From contig NZ_JACRAH010000046.1 of the NCBI RefSeq assembly GCF_016234775.1, positions 1 through 61,535 on the forward strand: DNA of 61,535 nucleotides, read 5' to 3'. Position 1 is the stretch's first letter, and every line of letters begins with the position of its first letter. Shown piece by piece: positions 8,934 to 16,613 of the stretch. Origin of the DNA: Aquabacterium sp. (GTDB lineage: Bacteria > Pseudomonadota > Gammaproteobacteria > Burkholderiales > Burkholderiaceae_C). A program made the translations under genes and the position numbers. The notes beneath the pieces were generated by a model that saw only the letters and a program-made list of their open reading frames with translations, was not told the DNA's origin and did no database searches.

Positions 8934-9793
8934 GCAAGCCGGCTTTGATCCCGGCCTACCAGCGGCGCGGGCAATGGATTGCCAGGGCGTGGCTCACGGC
9001 GGGCTTCACCTTCCTCTACCTGCCCATCGTGGCGCTGGTGGTCTACTCCTTCAACAATTCGCCCTTGCCGACGGTGTGGGGTGGTTTCACCTTGCAGTGG
9101 TTCGGCAAGCTGGCCCACGACGAAGAAATACTGGGCGGCTTGTGGCTGTCCTTGAAGATCGCATTCTGGTCTGCCAGTGCGGCTGTGGTGCTGGGCACGC
9201 TGGCGGCGTGGGCGCTGGCCAAGTTCAAGCGCTTTGGCGGGCGTACCTTGATGGTGGGCATGATCAACGCCCCACTGGTCATGCCCGAGGTCATCATCGG
9301 CTTGTCGCTGTTGTTGATGCTGGTGTCCATGCAGCGTGCACTGGGTTATCCCGAGCGCGGCATGATGACCATCTGGCTGGGGCATCTGCTGGTGGGCATG
9401 GCTTACGCCACCGTGGTGATCCAGGCTCGCCTGCAGGATCTGAATCCGCAACTGGAGGAGGCCGCGCAGGATCTGGGCGCGCGCCCCTTGCAGGTCTTCT
9501 TCCTGATCACGCTGCCCATGATCGCGCAGTCCATGGCTTCGGCCTGGCTGCTGACCTTCACGCTCTCGCTGGACGATGTGGTGCTGGCCGCCTTCTTGTC
9601 CGGCCCGGGCTCGACAACCCTGCCGCTGGTGATCTTCTCGCGTGCACGCCTGGGTGTGGATCCCAGTGTGAACGCCGTGGCCACCGTGGTGATCGCGTTC
9701 GTATCCATCGCAGTGGTGGGTGGCAGCTACATGCTGGCCAGAGCCGAGCGCAGGCGTTCGCAGGACATGGCGCAAGCGGCCCGGTCTGCCTGA
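8930..9793 (+). CDS. potI: Polyamine ABC transporter permease PotI
   Basis: The second membrane permease of the putrescine importer, forming a heterodimer with PotH. The 287-residue protein has the PotC/PotI start (TFLYLPIVALVVYSFNNS), about six membrane segments and the EAA motif (LEEAAQDLGARPLQVFFLIT). It starts inside the potH stop through an ATGA overlap. It ends the importer genes; a porin gene follows after 71 bases. Confidence 0.95.
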   Translation: MSKPALIPAYQRRGQWIARAWLTAGFTFLYLPIVALVVYSFNNSPLPTVWGGFTLQWFGKLAHDEEILGGLWLSLKIAFWSASAAVVLGTLAAWALAKFKRFGGRTLMVGMINAPLVMPEVIIGLSLLLMLVSMQRALGYPERGMMTIWLGHLLVGMAYATVVIQARLQDLNPQLEEAAQDLGARPLQVFFLITLPMIAQSMASAWLLTFTLSLDDVVLAAFLSGPGSTTLPLVIFSRARLGVDPSVNAVATVVIAFVSIAVVGGSYMLARAERRRSQDMAQAARSA

Positions 9794-9819
9794 GTGGCAT
9801 GCGAACGATGGCGGCAGCA

Positions 9820-9852
9820 GATACAAGACAAGCAAATCGTATTTGATACAAG
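9820..9852 (+). promoter_or_regulatory. Repeat cluster upstream of the porin gene
   Basis: Two direct copies of GATACAAG (9820-9827 and 9845-9852) flank the overlapping palindromes CAAAT-CGT-ATTTG (9833-9845) and GTAT-TTG-ATAC (9839-9849). The second copy runs into the ribosome site of the porin gene (ATG 9865). The arrangement could be an operator or an mRNA element separating porin expression from the transporter genes. There is no known regulator match. Confidence 0.3.
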
Positions 9853-9864
9853 GAGCACAGCAAG

Positions 9865-11298
9865 ATGAAGCACAAACTGACCTGGTCCCTTCTGCCCGTG
9901 GCACTGGCCGTCTGCGCCGCGTTTCCTGCGCCGGCCCTGGCCGACACCAACCAGGATCTGCTCAACGAGTTGCGCGCCTTGAAGGCTCGTGTGAACGAGC
10001 TTGAAAAGAAGATCGAGGCGCAGGCCGGCAAGCAGGCTCAAGCGCCAGTACAAGCAGCTGCTGCGGGCATGACACCCGAGCAGCAGCAGGACTTCAACCG
10101 CATCGCCGTGAAGACCGAAGCGCTGGAAGATTCGCGCGACATGCTCGGCTTCAAGGGCTTGAAGGTCAGCGGCTACATGGACCCGACCTTCGTGTTCAAT
10201 CAGCGCCAGCATCGGGCGGGCTTCCAGTTCCTGAACTCGGTGGGCGATGGCGGCTACACCTATGACAACTCCTACATCGGCTCCGCGGCGATTGACTTCG
10301 TCAAGGAAACCGAAGGTGGCTCGCGCTGGCGCTTGACGTTGTCACCGCAGCGCAGCACGCAGGCCGTGTCGGAAGGCAGTGCCTCCATCCTGCATGAGGC
10401 CTCGGTGTCCGTGCCACTCACCGATCTGCAGACACGCTTCATCGCTGGGCACATTCCGGACTGGTCTGGCTACGAATACCTGCAGCCCACGCTCAACAAG
10501 CTCATCACGCACAACCTGTTGTTCGATCTGACCTTGCCCACGGCCTACACCGGCGCAGGCCTGGAGTTGACCCGCGACAAGTGGATCGTCAAGGGCGTGG
10601 TGGCGAACATGAATGCGAGCAAGCGCAACGCCAACGAGAAGACCCCGGTACTGGCTTATCGCGTGGACTATGCCAAGGGCGAGTTCCAGGGCTTTGGGTT
10701 CGCGGGGGTGCATGGGCGAGCTGCCAACAATACGGAGAACGTGTTGTCCGATCCAATGGATTCCAGTACGGTAGTCAGTCAGCGTGATTCGCGCGTGGAT
10801 CTGTTTGAGTTTGATGCTTATTTCATCCGGGGCGATTGGACCGTTCAAGGTCAACTGAGCTGGGGGCGTCAGAAAAAGGCGGCCATCTATTCTCCTGGCA
10901 CCACAGCGGAGGACCTGCGCGACGCATACTGGAGTGGCTTGTCCGGCCTGGTCGCCTACAAGTTCGAGCCACGCCTGGAAGGCATCGTGCGTTTCGACCA
11001 CATCTTCAACAGCAAGAACGGCGGTGGTTTGCTGACCTACGCCACCGCTGACGATCACAACGGTATCGGCCCCGCACAGGCCTATCAGGACGACGGTGTG
11101 ACCTTGGCGAACGCCAACAAGGGCGTCGATCGCTCCGCCTTGACCCTGGGCATGAACTACGCCTTCAACCTGAGCACCGTGTTCAAACTGGAGTACCGTT
11201 ACGATTGGGCCAGCGGACCGGTGTTCCTGGACACCAAGTCTGGTGACTACAAGAAGAACAACCAGTTGCTGAGCACCGCCGTGGTGGTGAGCTTTTGA
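9865..11298 (+). CDS. Putative outer-membrane porin (DUF3138-like)
   Basis: Probably a beta-barrel outer-membrane channel. The 477-residue precursor has a signal peptide ending PAPALA, a coiled-coil or trimerisation stretch rich in Leu, Glu and Lys (about residues 30-52), then alternating amphipathic strands, and ends in phenylalanine (VVVSF), the terminal aromatic expected by the BAM machinery. It resembles the DUF3138 putative porins of Burkholderiales; I recall that family rather than having searched for it. Placement right after potI suggests it admits polyamines or their conjugates across the outer membrane. The substrate is inference. Confidence 0.75.
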   Translation: MKHKLTWSLLPVALAVCAAFPAPALADTNQDLLNELRALKARVNELEKKIEAQAGKQAQAPVQAAAAGMTPEQQQDFNRIAVKTEALEDSRDMLGFKGLKVSGYMDPTFVFNQRQHRAGFQFLNSVGDGGYTYDNSYIGSAAIDFVKETEGGSRWRLTLSPQRSTQAVSEGSASILHEASVSVPLTDLQTRFIAGHIPDWSGYEYLQPTLNKLITHNLLFDLTLPTAYTGAGLELTRDKWIVKGVVANMNASKRNANEKTPVLAYRVDYAKGEFQGFGFAGVHGRAANNTENVLSDPMDSSTVVSQRDSRVDLFEFDAYFIRGDWTVQGQLSWGRQKKAAIYSPGTTAEDLRDAYWSGLSGLVAYKFEPRLEGIVRFDHIFNSKNGGGLLTYATADDHNGIGPAQAYQDDGVTLANANKGVDRSALTLGMNYAFNLSTVFKLEYRYDWASGPVFLDTKSGDYKKNNQLLSTAVVVSF

Positions 11299-11308
11299 TT
11301 GGCGCGCG

Positions 11309-11338
11309 ACCTGACCGAGGTTTCTGCCGCGGTCAGGT
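11309..11338 (+). terminator. Hairpin after the porin gene
   Basis: ACCTGACCG (11309-11317) pairs perfectly with CGGTCAGGT (11330-11338), 11 bases past the porin stop. There is no downstream T run, so it would be a weak intrinsic or processing hairpin closing the polyamine block before the diguanylate cyclase. Confidence 0.45.
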
Positions 11339-11368
11339 TCGCGGGTGAGATGGCTTGAGGAGCAGCCT

Positions 11369-12583
11369 ATGGCCGACACGCAGAGCGATCTAGACCAGTT
11401 GCTGCAACAGCGGCCCTGGCTGGCGCCTGTGCCCGAGCATCTGCAGCAGGCTTATCGCAGCAAGCGACAGGAAGAGTTCGGTCGCCTGGTGCGGCTGTGG
11501 TCACCCCTTTTGCCCATCGGGTTCATCGCCTTCCAGGCGTTCACGCTGGTGTTCTACACGGCCGAGTTGCATGGGCCGGATTTAAGCCTGTTGCTCAAGT
11601 CGGAAGGGCTGGACATCGGCCTGCTCATGGGTGGCTTGCTGGCTGCACATCAGGTGCGCTGGCGCCTTTCCTTTGATCGCTGGATTCCCTGGGTGTTTGG
11701 GCTCATCACGGCGGTGAAGGTGGCCACGGGCTTTTTGCTGCACAGCCCCGTGCTGGCTGTCAACCAGGTCTACATCACGCTGATGGTCTTGTTGATCGGC
11801 ATGCTGGGCTTGCAGTTGTCCATTCGATCGGGCATCCGTGGGAGCCTGGTGGGTGCGGTGCCTTTTCTGGCTTTGCCGTGGATATCCGACATCCACTATG
11901 GGCTGCTGTTTTTGGGGCACTACCTGCTGACCGTGACGGTGGCTTTGTTTGTCGTGGCGGTGCGGGAAGACAAGGACCGCATGATGTTCCTGCAGTCCAT
12001 GCGCCTTCAGCAGGAGCGCCAGGAGGTGCAGCGCCTGAACGCCGAACTTGCCGAGATGGCCCGCAGGGACGCGCTCACCGGGCTGGCCAACCGGCGCGTG
12101 TTTGATGAGTCTTTGCGGGCGGAGTGGGATCGCGCTCGCCGCAACAGGACTTCGTTGGCCCTTCTCATGATCGATGTCGATCACTTCAAGCGTTTCAATG
12201 ACCGCTATGGTCACCCGGCGGGGGATCGTTGCCTGGCCGAGGTGGCTGCGGCGATCGCGTCTGTGGTGCGTCGCCCTGGTGACGTGGCTGCCCGTTACGG
12301 CGGCGAAGAGTTCGTGATCCTGTTGCCCGACACGGATGCGTCAGGAGCCACTGAGCTGGCGCGGCGGGTGATTGAGCAGGTTGATGCTGCTGGCATGGCG
12401 CATGAAGACTCGCCGACCGCAGCGAACGTGACGGTCAGCGTGGGCGTGTCGCATTGCCTGCCGCATGGTTCCGCCACAGCCCAAGGTCTGACCGATGCGG
12501 CCGACGAGGCCTTATACGAAGCCAAATCGACCGGACGCCATCGTTTGGTCTGTCACGAATGGCGCGCCCTGGACGGGCAGTGA
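11369..12583 (+). CDS. Membrane-bound diguanylate cyclase (GGDEF)
   Basis: It likely makes cyclic di-GMP from two GTP. The 404-residue protein has an N-terminal membrane module of about five or six helices (residues 45-197), a short coiled coil (205-230) and a GGDEF domain with an active-site GGEEF at 311-315. An RPGD I-site (302-305) lies five residues upstream, so feedback inhibition by c-di-GMP is expected. The frame opens earlier with a GTG, but ATG 11369 has a GAGGAG ribosome site. The sensed signal is unknown; the membrane region is not one I can name. Confidence 0.93.
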   Translation: MADTQSDLDQLLQQRPWLAPVPEHLQQAYRSKRQEEFGRLVRLWSPLLPIGFIAFQAFTLVFYTAELHGPDLSLLLKSEGLDIGLLMGGLLAAHQVRWRLSFDRWIPWVFGLITAVKVATGFLLHSPVLAVNQVYITLMVLLIGMLGLQLSIRSGIRGSLVGAVPFLALPWISDIHYGLLFLGHYLLTVTVALFVVAVREDKDRMMFLQSMRLQQERQEVQRLNAELAEMARRDALTGLANRRVFDESLRAEWDRARRNRTSLALLMIDVDHFKRFNDRYGHPAGDRCLAEVAAAIASVVRRPGDVAARYGGEEFVILLPDTDASGATELARRVIEQVDAAGMAHEDSPTAANVTVSVGVSHCLPHGSATAQGLTDAADEALYEAKSTGRHRLVCHEWRALDGQ

Positions 12584-12592
12584 GCGGCTGGC

Positions 12593-13219
12593 TTACTGTC
12601 GCAGCCAGTCCAGCACGGGTGCCCACTGATTCAGGTCCTTTTCGACCTTGGCAGCAGGTACATCCCACAGGCTCAGCCCATGGGCAGCCAGGTGGGCGTA
12701 GTTCTGCGTGTCGCGCAGCAGGCCCAGCAGAGGTATGTCCAGGGTCTGAAGGAACTCTTTGAGGTGTTCCGTGGCCTTGGTGTGGTCCTTGATGCGGTTG
12801 CCCACCACGCCCATTTGCACTTTGCCGGCCTTGTCACTTTTCTTGCGCCTGGCCAGTTCGGCCAGGAAATCTTGCGTGGCGTAGATGTCGAACACGCTGG
12901 CCTGCAACGGCACGATGACCTTGTCGGCCAGTTTCATCACGGCCTCCAACCCTGGCCCATGCAGTCCGGCCGGCGTGTCCAGCACGATGTGGGTTGTGCC
13001 TTTGGGCGGGCGGGCGATGTGGTCTTCGCTGATGTCCCAGCTCTGGATGTGGGGCAGGTTGCCCGGGCGCAGCTTGAGCCATAGCCGCGACGATTGCTGG
13101 CGATCGACATCGCCCAGCATCACGGCATGGCCCTGGCGAGCGAAGTAGCCCGCGATGTTGCTCGACAGCGTGGATTTGCCCACGCCGCCCTTGGGATTGG
13201 CGACCACGATCACCGGCAT
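12593..13219 (-). CDS. ParA/MinD-family ATPase, orphan
   Basis: A deviant Walker A ATPase that probably positions a cargo or plasmid-like element. The 208-residue protein starts with VIVVANPKGGVGKST (Walker A), has the VDRQQSS switch and VLDTPAG Walker B region, and is short like the orphan ParA-like proteins used for chemoreceptor, flagellar or carboxysome positioning. ATG 13219 is preceded by GAGGAGGA; the upstream extension of the frame is not needed. No parB or centromere-like repeats are seen nearby, so it is not a chromosome-segregation pair. Cargo unknown. It converges on the diguanylate cyclase gene. Confidence 0.9.
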   Translation of the reverse strand: MPVIVVANPKGGVGKSTLSSNIAGYFARQGHAVMLGDVDRQQSSRLWLKLRPGNLPHIQSWDISEDHIARPPKGTTHIVLDTPAGLHGPGLEAVMKLADKVIVPLQASVFDIYATQDFLAELARRKKSDKAGKVQMGVVGNRIKDHTKATEHLKEFLQTLDIPLLGLLRDTQNYAHLAAHGLSLWDVPAAKVEKDLNQWAPVLDWLRQ

Positions 13220-13268
13220 GGCGTCCTCCTCATTGGGGTCTGAGGTGTTTATTGTGACCCATCTGAAT

Positions 13269-13301
13269 GCCCCACAGGTTGATGGCATCTACCTGTGGGG
13301 C
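13269..13301 (-). terminator. Strong hairpin between lipoprotein and parA genes
   Basis: GCCCCACAGGT (13269-13279) and ACCTGTGGGGC (13291-13301) form a perfect 11-base-pair stem with an 11-base loop, about 20 bases after the lipoprotein stop. It lacks a T run; it may end the lipoprotein transcript or shield its 3' end. Confidence 0.5.
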
Positions 13302-13322
13302 ACGCCGGTACGCGAATGGTGT

Positions 13323-15113
13323 TCAGGGCTGTGTCGAGACCAGCTTGAGCGAAGCCGCCGTGCCGGGATTGAGCATCCACAGCGTGTTGCTGTAGCTGTT
13401 TTGCGCCTTGAGCACGCCCATTTGAATCAGGCTGTTTCGTCCGCTCCAGCTCTCGTGCAGTCCGAATGCGTTGAACGCAACGACATCACTTGCTTGCGTC
13501 AGCGTGCCCAGGTTGATCTGCGCATCGGTGCTGGTGTCGTAACTGAACAAATTGCCATTGGCGCAGCCCTGGGTGGCGTTGCCGGCGGTGCACCACAACA
13601 GTTGTTTGACTTGATGTGTGGCCGCAACGATATGGGGGTCGCGTACGTGGTCGAGCAAATAGACGCCTGAGGCCATGTTGAAGGGGCCGAACCCTCCCTG
13701 AGCATCACCCTTGTAGATGTCTCGCCAGTACTTGTTGCCAGGTGAGCTCTGGCGGCTGAAGTAAACCGTGTTGCCGAAGACGGACTCAATGGCCAGTTCG
13801 GCCGAGCTGTTGCTGTTGGTCAGCTCGAAATACGTCCCGGTATTTTTGTTGAAAGACCACAAGGTGGATGCAGGCGGTGCGACCGGCGTGACGATGGGCG
13901 GGGTGGGGACGCTGGCCGGCAGCAGCAGAGCTGACTGTGCCGCCACGGTTGCAGTCGGTGTCGAGGTACCCGTGCCCGGGCCAGTACCCGTGCCGCTGCG
14001 AATCGTCTGATTCACGATCACACCCAGGTCTGTGATGGCGGCTTCAATGATGTCGCCGCGTTCTGGCGGAAAGCTGAAGGTAGCCAGCAGCTGGCCGGAC
14101 GTATTGATCGCATGGCCTTGCGTGCCATCGCCCAGATAGTAACGATCGTTGTCCCTGGTTGTCACGGGCTTGGCGCTGTTGGCGGCGCCAGAGCGCAGAT
14201 TGTTGATGATGGGGGCCGTCAGCGTCAGTGTCTGCCCGTTCCAGTCAGCCATTCGTACCGTGGTACCCAATTGAATCAAGGACTTGCGCGCCTTGACGGA
14301 TGAGCCGATCAGTTCGCGGGCGGCGTCGCCACCGGATACGGCAAAGCCTGGAACTGGCACGTTGTACAGCTTGGTCTTGAGGTCATTGCTGTAGACGGCC
14401 AGCGCAGCACGATCCCTGTCTATCACCAGCAACCCTTGGGCGAGCCCCGCCGCATCGTTCAGACTGGAGATGATCTCGCGACCCGAGTTCAAACCTGACG
14501 CCACAGCTTGATCGGTCGCCGTCATGTCAAGAGAGGCCAGCACGCTGAGGTTGTCAGCCTGGTTGCTGCAATTGCGGTCGGGCCCCTGGGTTGTGACACG
14601 AACCCAGGCACGGCGCCCATCAGGGCTCAGGTGAACCTCATCGCGATTGATCGTGCAGGCGTCTGCGATGTTGGTCAGTTGGCGGGGGGTGCCCAGGGCG
14701 TCGGCATTGAGGTCCAGCGCCATGACCTTGCCATCCTGAATGTACGTCAGCTGGCTGGGGCCTTGCACGGTGTAGCCCACGCCGTCGCTGTCCACCATGA
14801 CGCCAAAGATGACATTCCACGAGCGGGAAGGATATTCACCAAGGAAGGTGGCCGTGGTCAATGGGATACGGCGAGCAACCGCGCCGGTGCGCAGATCCAC
14901 AATCTGCAGCTGGACCAGGCTGCCAGCGCTGTTCTCGCTGCGCGTCTCAGCGACCGTGAAAGGGTTGCCGGAAGTCGATTTTGGCTCAGCCTGGGGCTCA
15001 GGGCTTGGCGTATTAGAGCCGCCTCCGCCACAGGCGGTCAAGAGGCTGATGCTCGCGGCCACAAGGCTGTTGAGCAGGTATGTTTTGCGCTTAAGTGGTC
15101 GAGTACGGTCCAT
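13323..15113 (-). CDS. Large lipoprotein of unknown function
   Basis: I do not recognise a family. The 596-residue protein begins with a basic n-region, a hydrophobic stretch and the lipobox LLTACGGGG, so it should be lipidated. A Pro/Ser/Thr linker follows, then repeated beta-strand blocks with phrases such as LSPDGRRAWVRV and DRYYLGDGTQGHA, suggestive of a beta-propeller. A low-complexity GTGTGPGTGTSTPT linker and a Pro-rich segment split it into two halves. ATG 15113 has an AAGGGA ribosome site. It stands alone, divergent from ytfE. A surface sensor or scaffold is possible but unproven. Confidence 0.8.
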   Translation of the reverse strand: MDRTRPLKRKTYLLNSLVAASISLLTACGGGGSNTPSPEPQAEPKSTSGNPFTVAETRSENSAGSLVQLQIVDLRTGAVARRIPLTTATFLGEYPSRSWNVIFGVMVDSDGVGYTVQGPSQLTYIQDGKVMALDLNADALGTPRQLTNIADACTINRDEVHLSPDGRRAWVRVTTQGPDRNCSNQADNLSVLASLDMTATDQAVASGLNSGREIISSLNDAAGLAQGLLVIDRDRAALAVYSNDLKTKLYNVPVPGFAVSGGDAARELIGSSVKARKSLIQLGTTVRMADWNGQTLTLTAPIINNLRSGAANSAKPVTTRDNDRYYLGDGTQGHAINTSGQLLATFSFPPERGDIIEAAITDLGVIVNQTIRSGTGTGPGTGTSTPTATVAAQSALLLPASVPTPPIVTPVAPPASTLWSFNKNTGTYFELTNSNSSAELAIESVFGNTVYFSRQSSPGNKYWRDIYKGDAQGGFGPFNMASGVYLLDHVRDPHIVAATHQVKQLLWCTAGNATQGCANGNLFSYDTSTDAQINLGTLTQASDVVAFNAFGLHESWSGRNSLIQMGVLKAQNSYSNTLWMLNPGTAASLKLVSTQP

Positions 15114-15249
15114 GGCCCATCCCTTGAGTTTTTTTCGTGGGCGATTGTCTCCGACCTTGGTGGCTTTTTCACGGGGGGGGGCGTCCTGGATTGCCAGTGC
15201 CTGTCGCAATATGCCCCGTCACGACCTCCGTGATGCCGCAGCTTTTGCG

Positions 15250-15263
15250 TTGATGCCCATCAT
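15250..15263 (+). promoter_or_regulatory. FNR/DNR-like box upstream of ytfE
   Basis: TTGAT-GCCC-ATCAT matches the FNR/DNR consensus TTGAT-N4-ATCAA at nine of ten positions. It is centred about 80 bases before the ytfE start, in the 223-base gap between the lipoprotein gene and ytfE. Members of this regulator family respond to oxygen or nitric oxide. Spacing to the presumed -10 is not canonical. Confidence 0.35.
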
Positions 15264-15289
15264 CTGCGCGCGGCAATGGTCATCCAGCA

Positions 15290-15322
15290 CTTAAAACATA
15301 TATAGTTAATGAATGTTTTAAG
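15290..15322 (+). promoter_or_regulatory. 33-bp palindromic operator over the ytfE promoter
   Basis: CTTAAAACAT (15290-15299) and ATGTTTTAAG (15313-15322) are perfect inverted repeats around a TATAGT -10-like hexamer at 15301-15306. The site is AT-rich in a GC-rich genome and overlaps the likely promoter, as expected for repression by the NsrR encoded next door. Its arms are further apart than the 11-1-11 layout of enterobacterial NsrR sites, so the assignment is tentative. Confidence 0.5.
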
Positions 15323-15336
15323 CATGAAGGCAAACC

Positions 15337-16005
15337 ATGACATTCATCCAGCAATCCCTCGGTCAGATCGCGCGCGAGGTGCCTGGCGCGACAGACGTGT
15401 TCCATGCCTACAAGCTGGACTTCTGCTGCGGTGGCGCTCACACCTTGCAAGAAGCTGCAGCCAAGAAGGGGCTGGATGCCGTCCTCATCGCCGATCGGCT
15501 AGCGCAACTGGTGGCGCAAGCTCAACAGCCACCTCGACAATGGCTGGAAACGGACGTGCCTGAACTGGTGGACCACATCCAGTCGCACTTCCACGAGCGT
15601 CATCGCGCGCAATTGCCGGAACTGGTGCGGCTGGCGCGTCGGGTGGAGGCTGTGCACCGCGATCATCCCGCGTGTCCGGCCGGGTTGGCGGCCCTGCTGT
15701 CCGAGATGAACTCGGAACTGGCCAGCCACATGGAGCGTGAGGAAAGCATCCTGTTCCCGCTGCTCAAGGAGCGCCAATACCTGGTGTCTCAAGGGCCCAT
15801 CCAGGTGATGTTGGAAGAGCATGATCACCATGGCGAGAACCTCGCGAAGGTGGAGGCGCTGACCCAGGACATGACCCCGCCCGCAGGTGCCTGCAACACT
15901 TGGCAGGCGCTGTATCTGGGTTTGCGCACCTTCAGGGAGGAGTTGATGCAGCACATCCATCTGGAGAACAATGTGCTGTTCCAGCACGCGGCCAGGATGG
16001 GCTGA
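15337..16005 (+). CDS. ytfE: Di-iron iron-sulfur cluster repair protein YtfE/RIC
   Basis: RIC proteins restore Fe-S clusters damaged by nitric oxide or oxidants. The 222-residue protein has the ScdA_N domain with the Cys pair of LDFCCGG (Cys30, Cys31), then a hemerythrin-like four-helix bundle supplying His and Glu ligands (HIQSHFHERH, HMEREE, EEHDHHGEN, HIHLENNVLF). ATG 15337 has a short AAGG ribosome site. It converges on an Rrf2 gene with NsrR cysteines and carries a palindrome over its promoter, so NO-inducible expression is likely. Confidence 0.94.
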   Translation: MTFIQQSLGQIAREVPGATDVFHAYKLDFCCGGAHTLQEAAAKKGLDAVLIADRLAQLVAQAQQPPRQWLETDVPELVDHIQSHFHERHRAQLPELVRLARRVEAVHRDHPACPAGLAALLSEMNSELASHMEREESILFPLLKERQYLVSQGPIQVMLEEHDHHGENLAKVEALTQDMTPPAGACNTWQALYLGLRTFREELMQHIHLENNVLFQHAARMG

Positions 16006-16034
16006 TGGGCCTGCTCGGCCGGGCACTGGCCGGA

Positions 16035-16529
16035 TCAGTCTGGCGTGCCGGCCTTGCGTGAGCGCGGCCCACTGATCTTGCTCATCGCCGGGATGCCCAG
16101 CAACGACGCCGCCGCGACCGGCGCCGTGATGGCTTGCGCCAGGGTGAGCGCATCAAGCTCGCGCATGAAGGCTTCCATCGCTCGGCGCAAGGTGCGCTGC
16201 AGGTTGCAGGCGGGCTGGATGGTGCAGATGTCGGGGCTGTCCGGGTCATGGCAGGCGACGACGGCGAAGTCCTTTTCTGCCAGCCGCACGATCTCGCCGA
16301 TGGTGATGGCCGACGGCGGTTTGGCCAGTTGCATGCCGCCGCTGCGCCCCCGCACCGTATCGACCAGACCACTGTGACCCAGCTCATGCACGATCTTGGT
16401 CAGGTGGCTGCGCGAGATGTTGTAGGCCTGGGCGATGTCATCGATGCGCGAGAGCTCACCCGTGCGATGCCGGATCGCCAGGAACATCATCACTCGCAGC
16501 GTGTAGTCCGTGTAGACGGTCAGGCGCAT
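16035..16529 (-). CDS. nsrR: Rrf2-family nitric-oxide-sensing repressor NsrR
   Basis: A [Fe-S] cluster repressor whose cluster reacts with NO and derepresses detoxification genes. The 164-residue protein starts with MRLTVYTDYTLRVMMFLA, has the winged-helix YNISRSHLTKIVHELG and the three NsrR cysteines 93, 102 and 108 (spacing C-x8-C-x5-C). It is encoded tail to tail with ytfE, 29 bases apart. The C-terminal tail rich in Arg, Ser and Pro is somewhat longer than in enteric NsrR. Confidence 0.92.
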   Translation of the reverse strand: MRLTVYTDYTLRVMMFLAIRHRTGELSRIDDIAQAYNISRSHLTKIVHELGHSGLVDTVRGRSGGMQLAKPPSAITIGEIVRLAEKDFAVVACHDPDSPDICTIQPACNLQRTLRRAMEAFMRELDALTLAQAITAPVAAASLLGIPAMSKISGPRSRKAGTPD

Positions 16530-16613
16530 CTTGAATTACCCATGGCTCATGGTAGCGCGAGATGTGGCAGGATGAAGGCGAAGTGAAGCCCTTGCGTTTT
16601 CAGGAGACCGGTC

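Noticed and set aside
12593..13219. ParA as evidence of an integrated plasmid
   Set aside because: No parB, replication gene or mobility gene nearby; orphan ParAs are common on chromosomes.
15171..15181. Run of G residues near the lipoprotein/ytfE gap
   Set aside because: A homopolymer could suggest phase variation, but it is upstream of any start and not in a clear promoter position.
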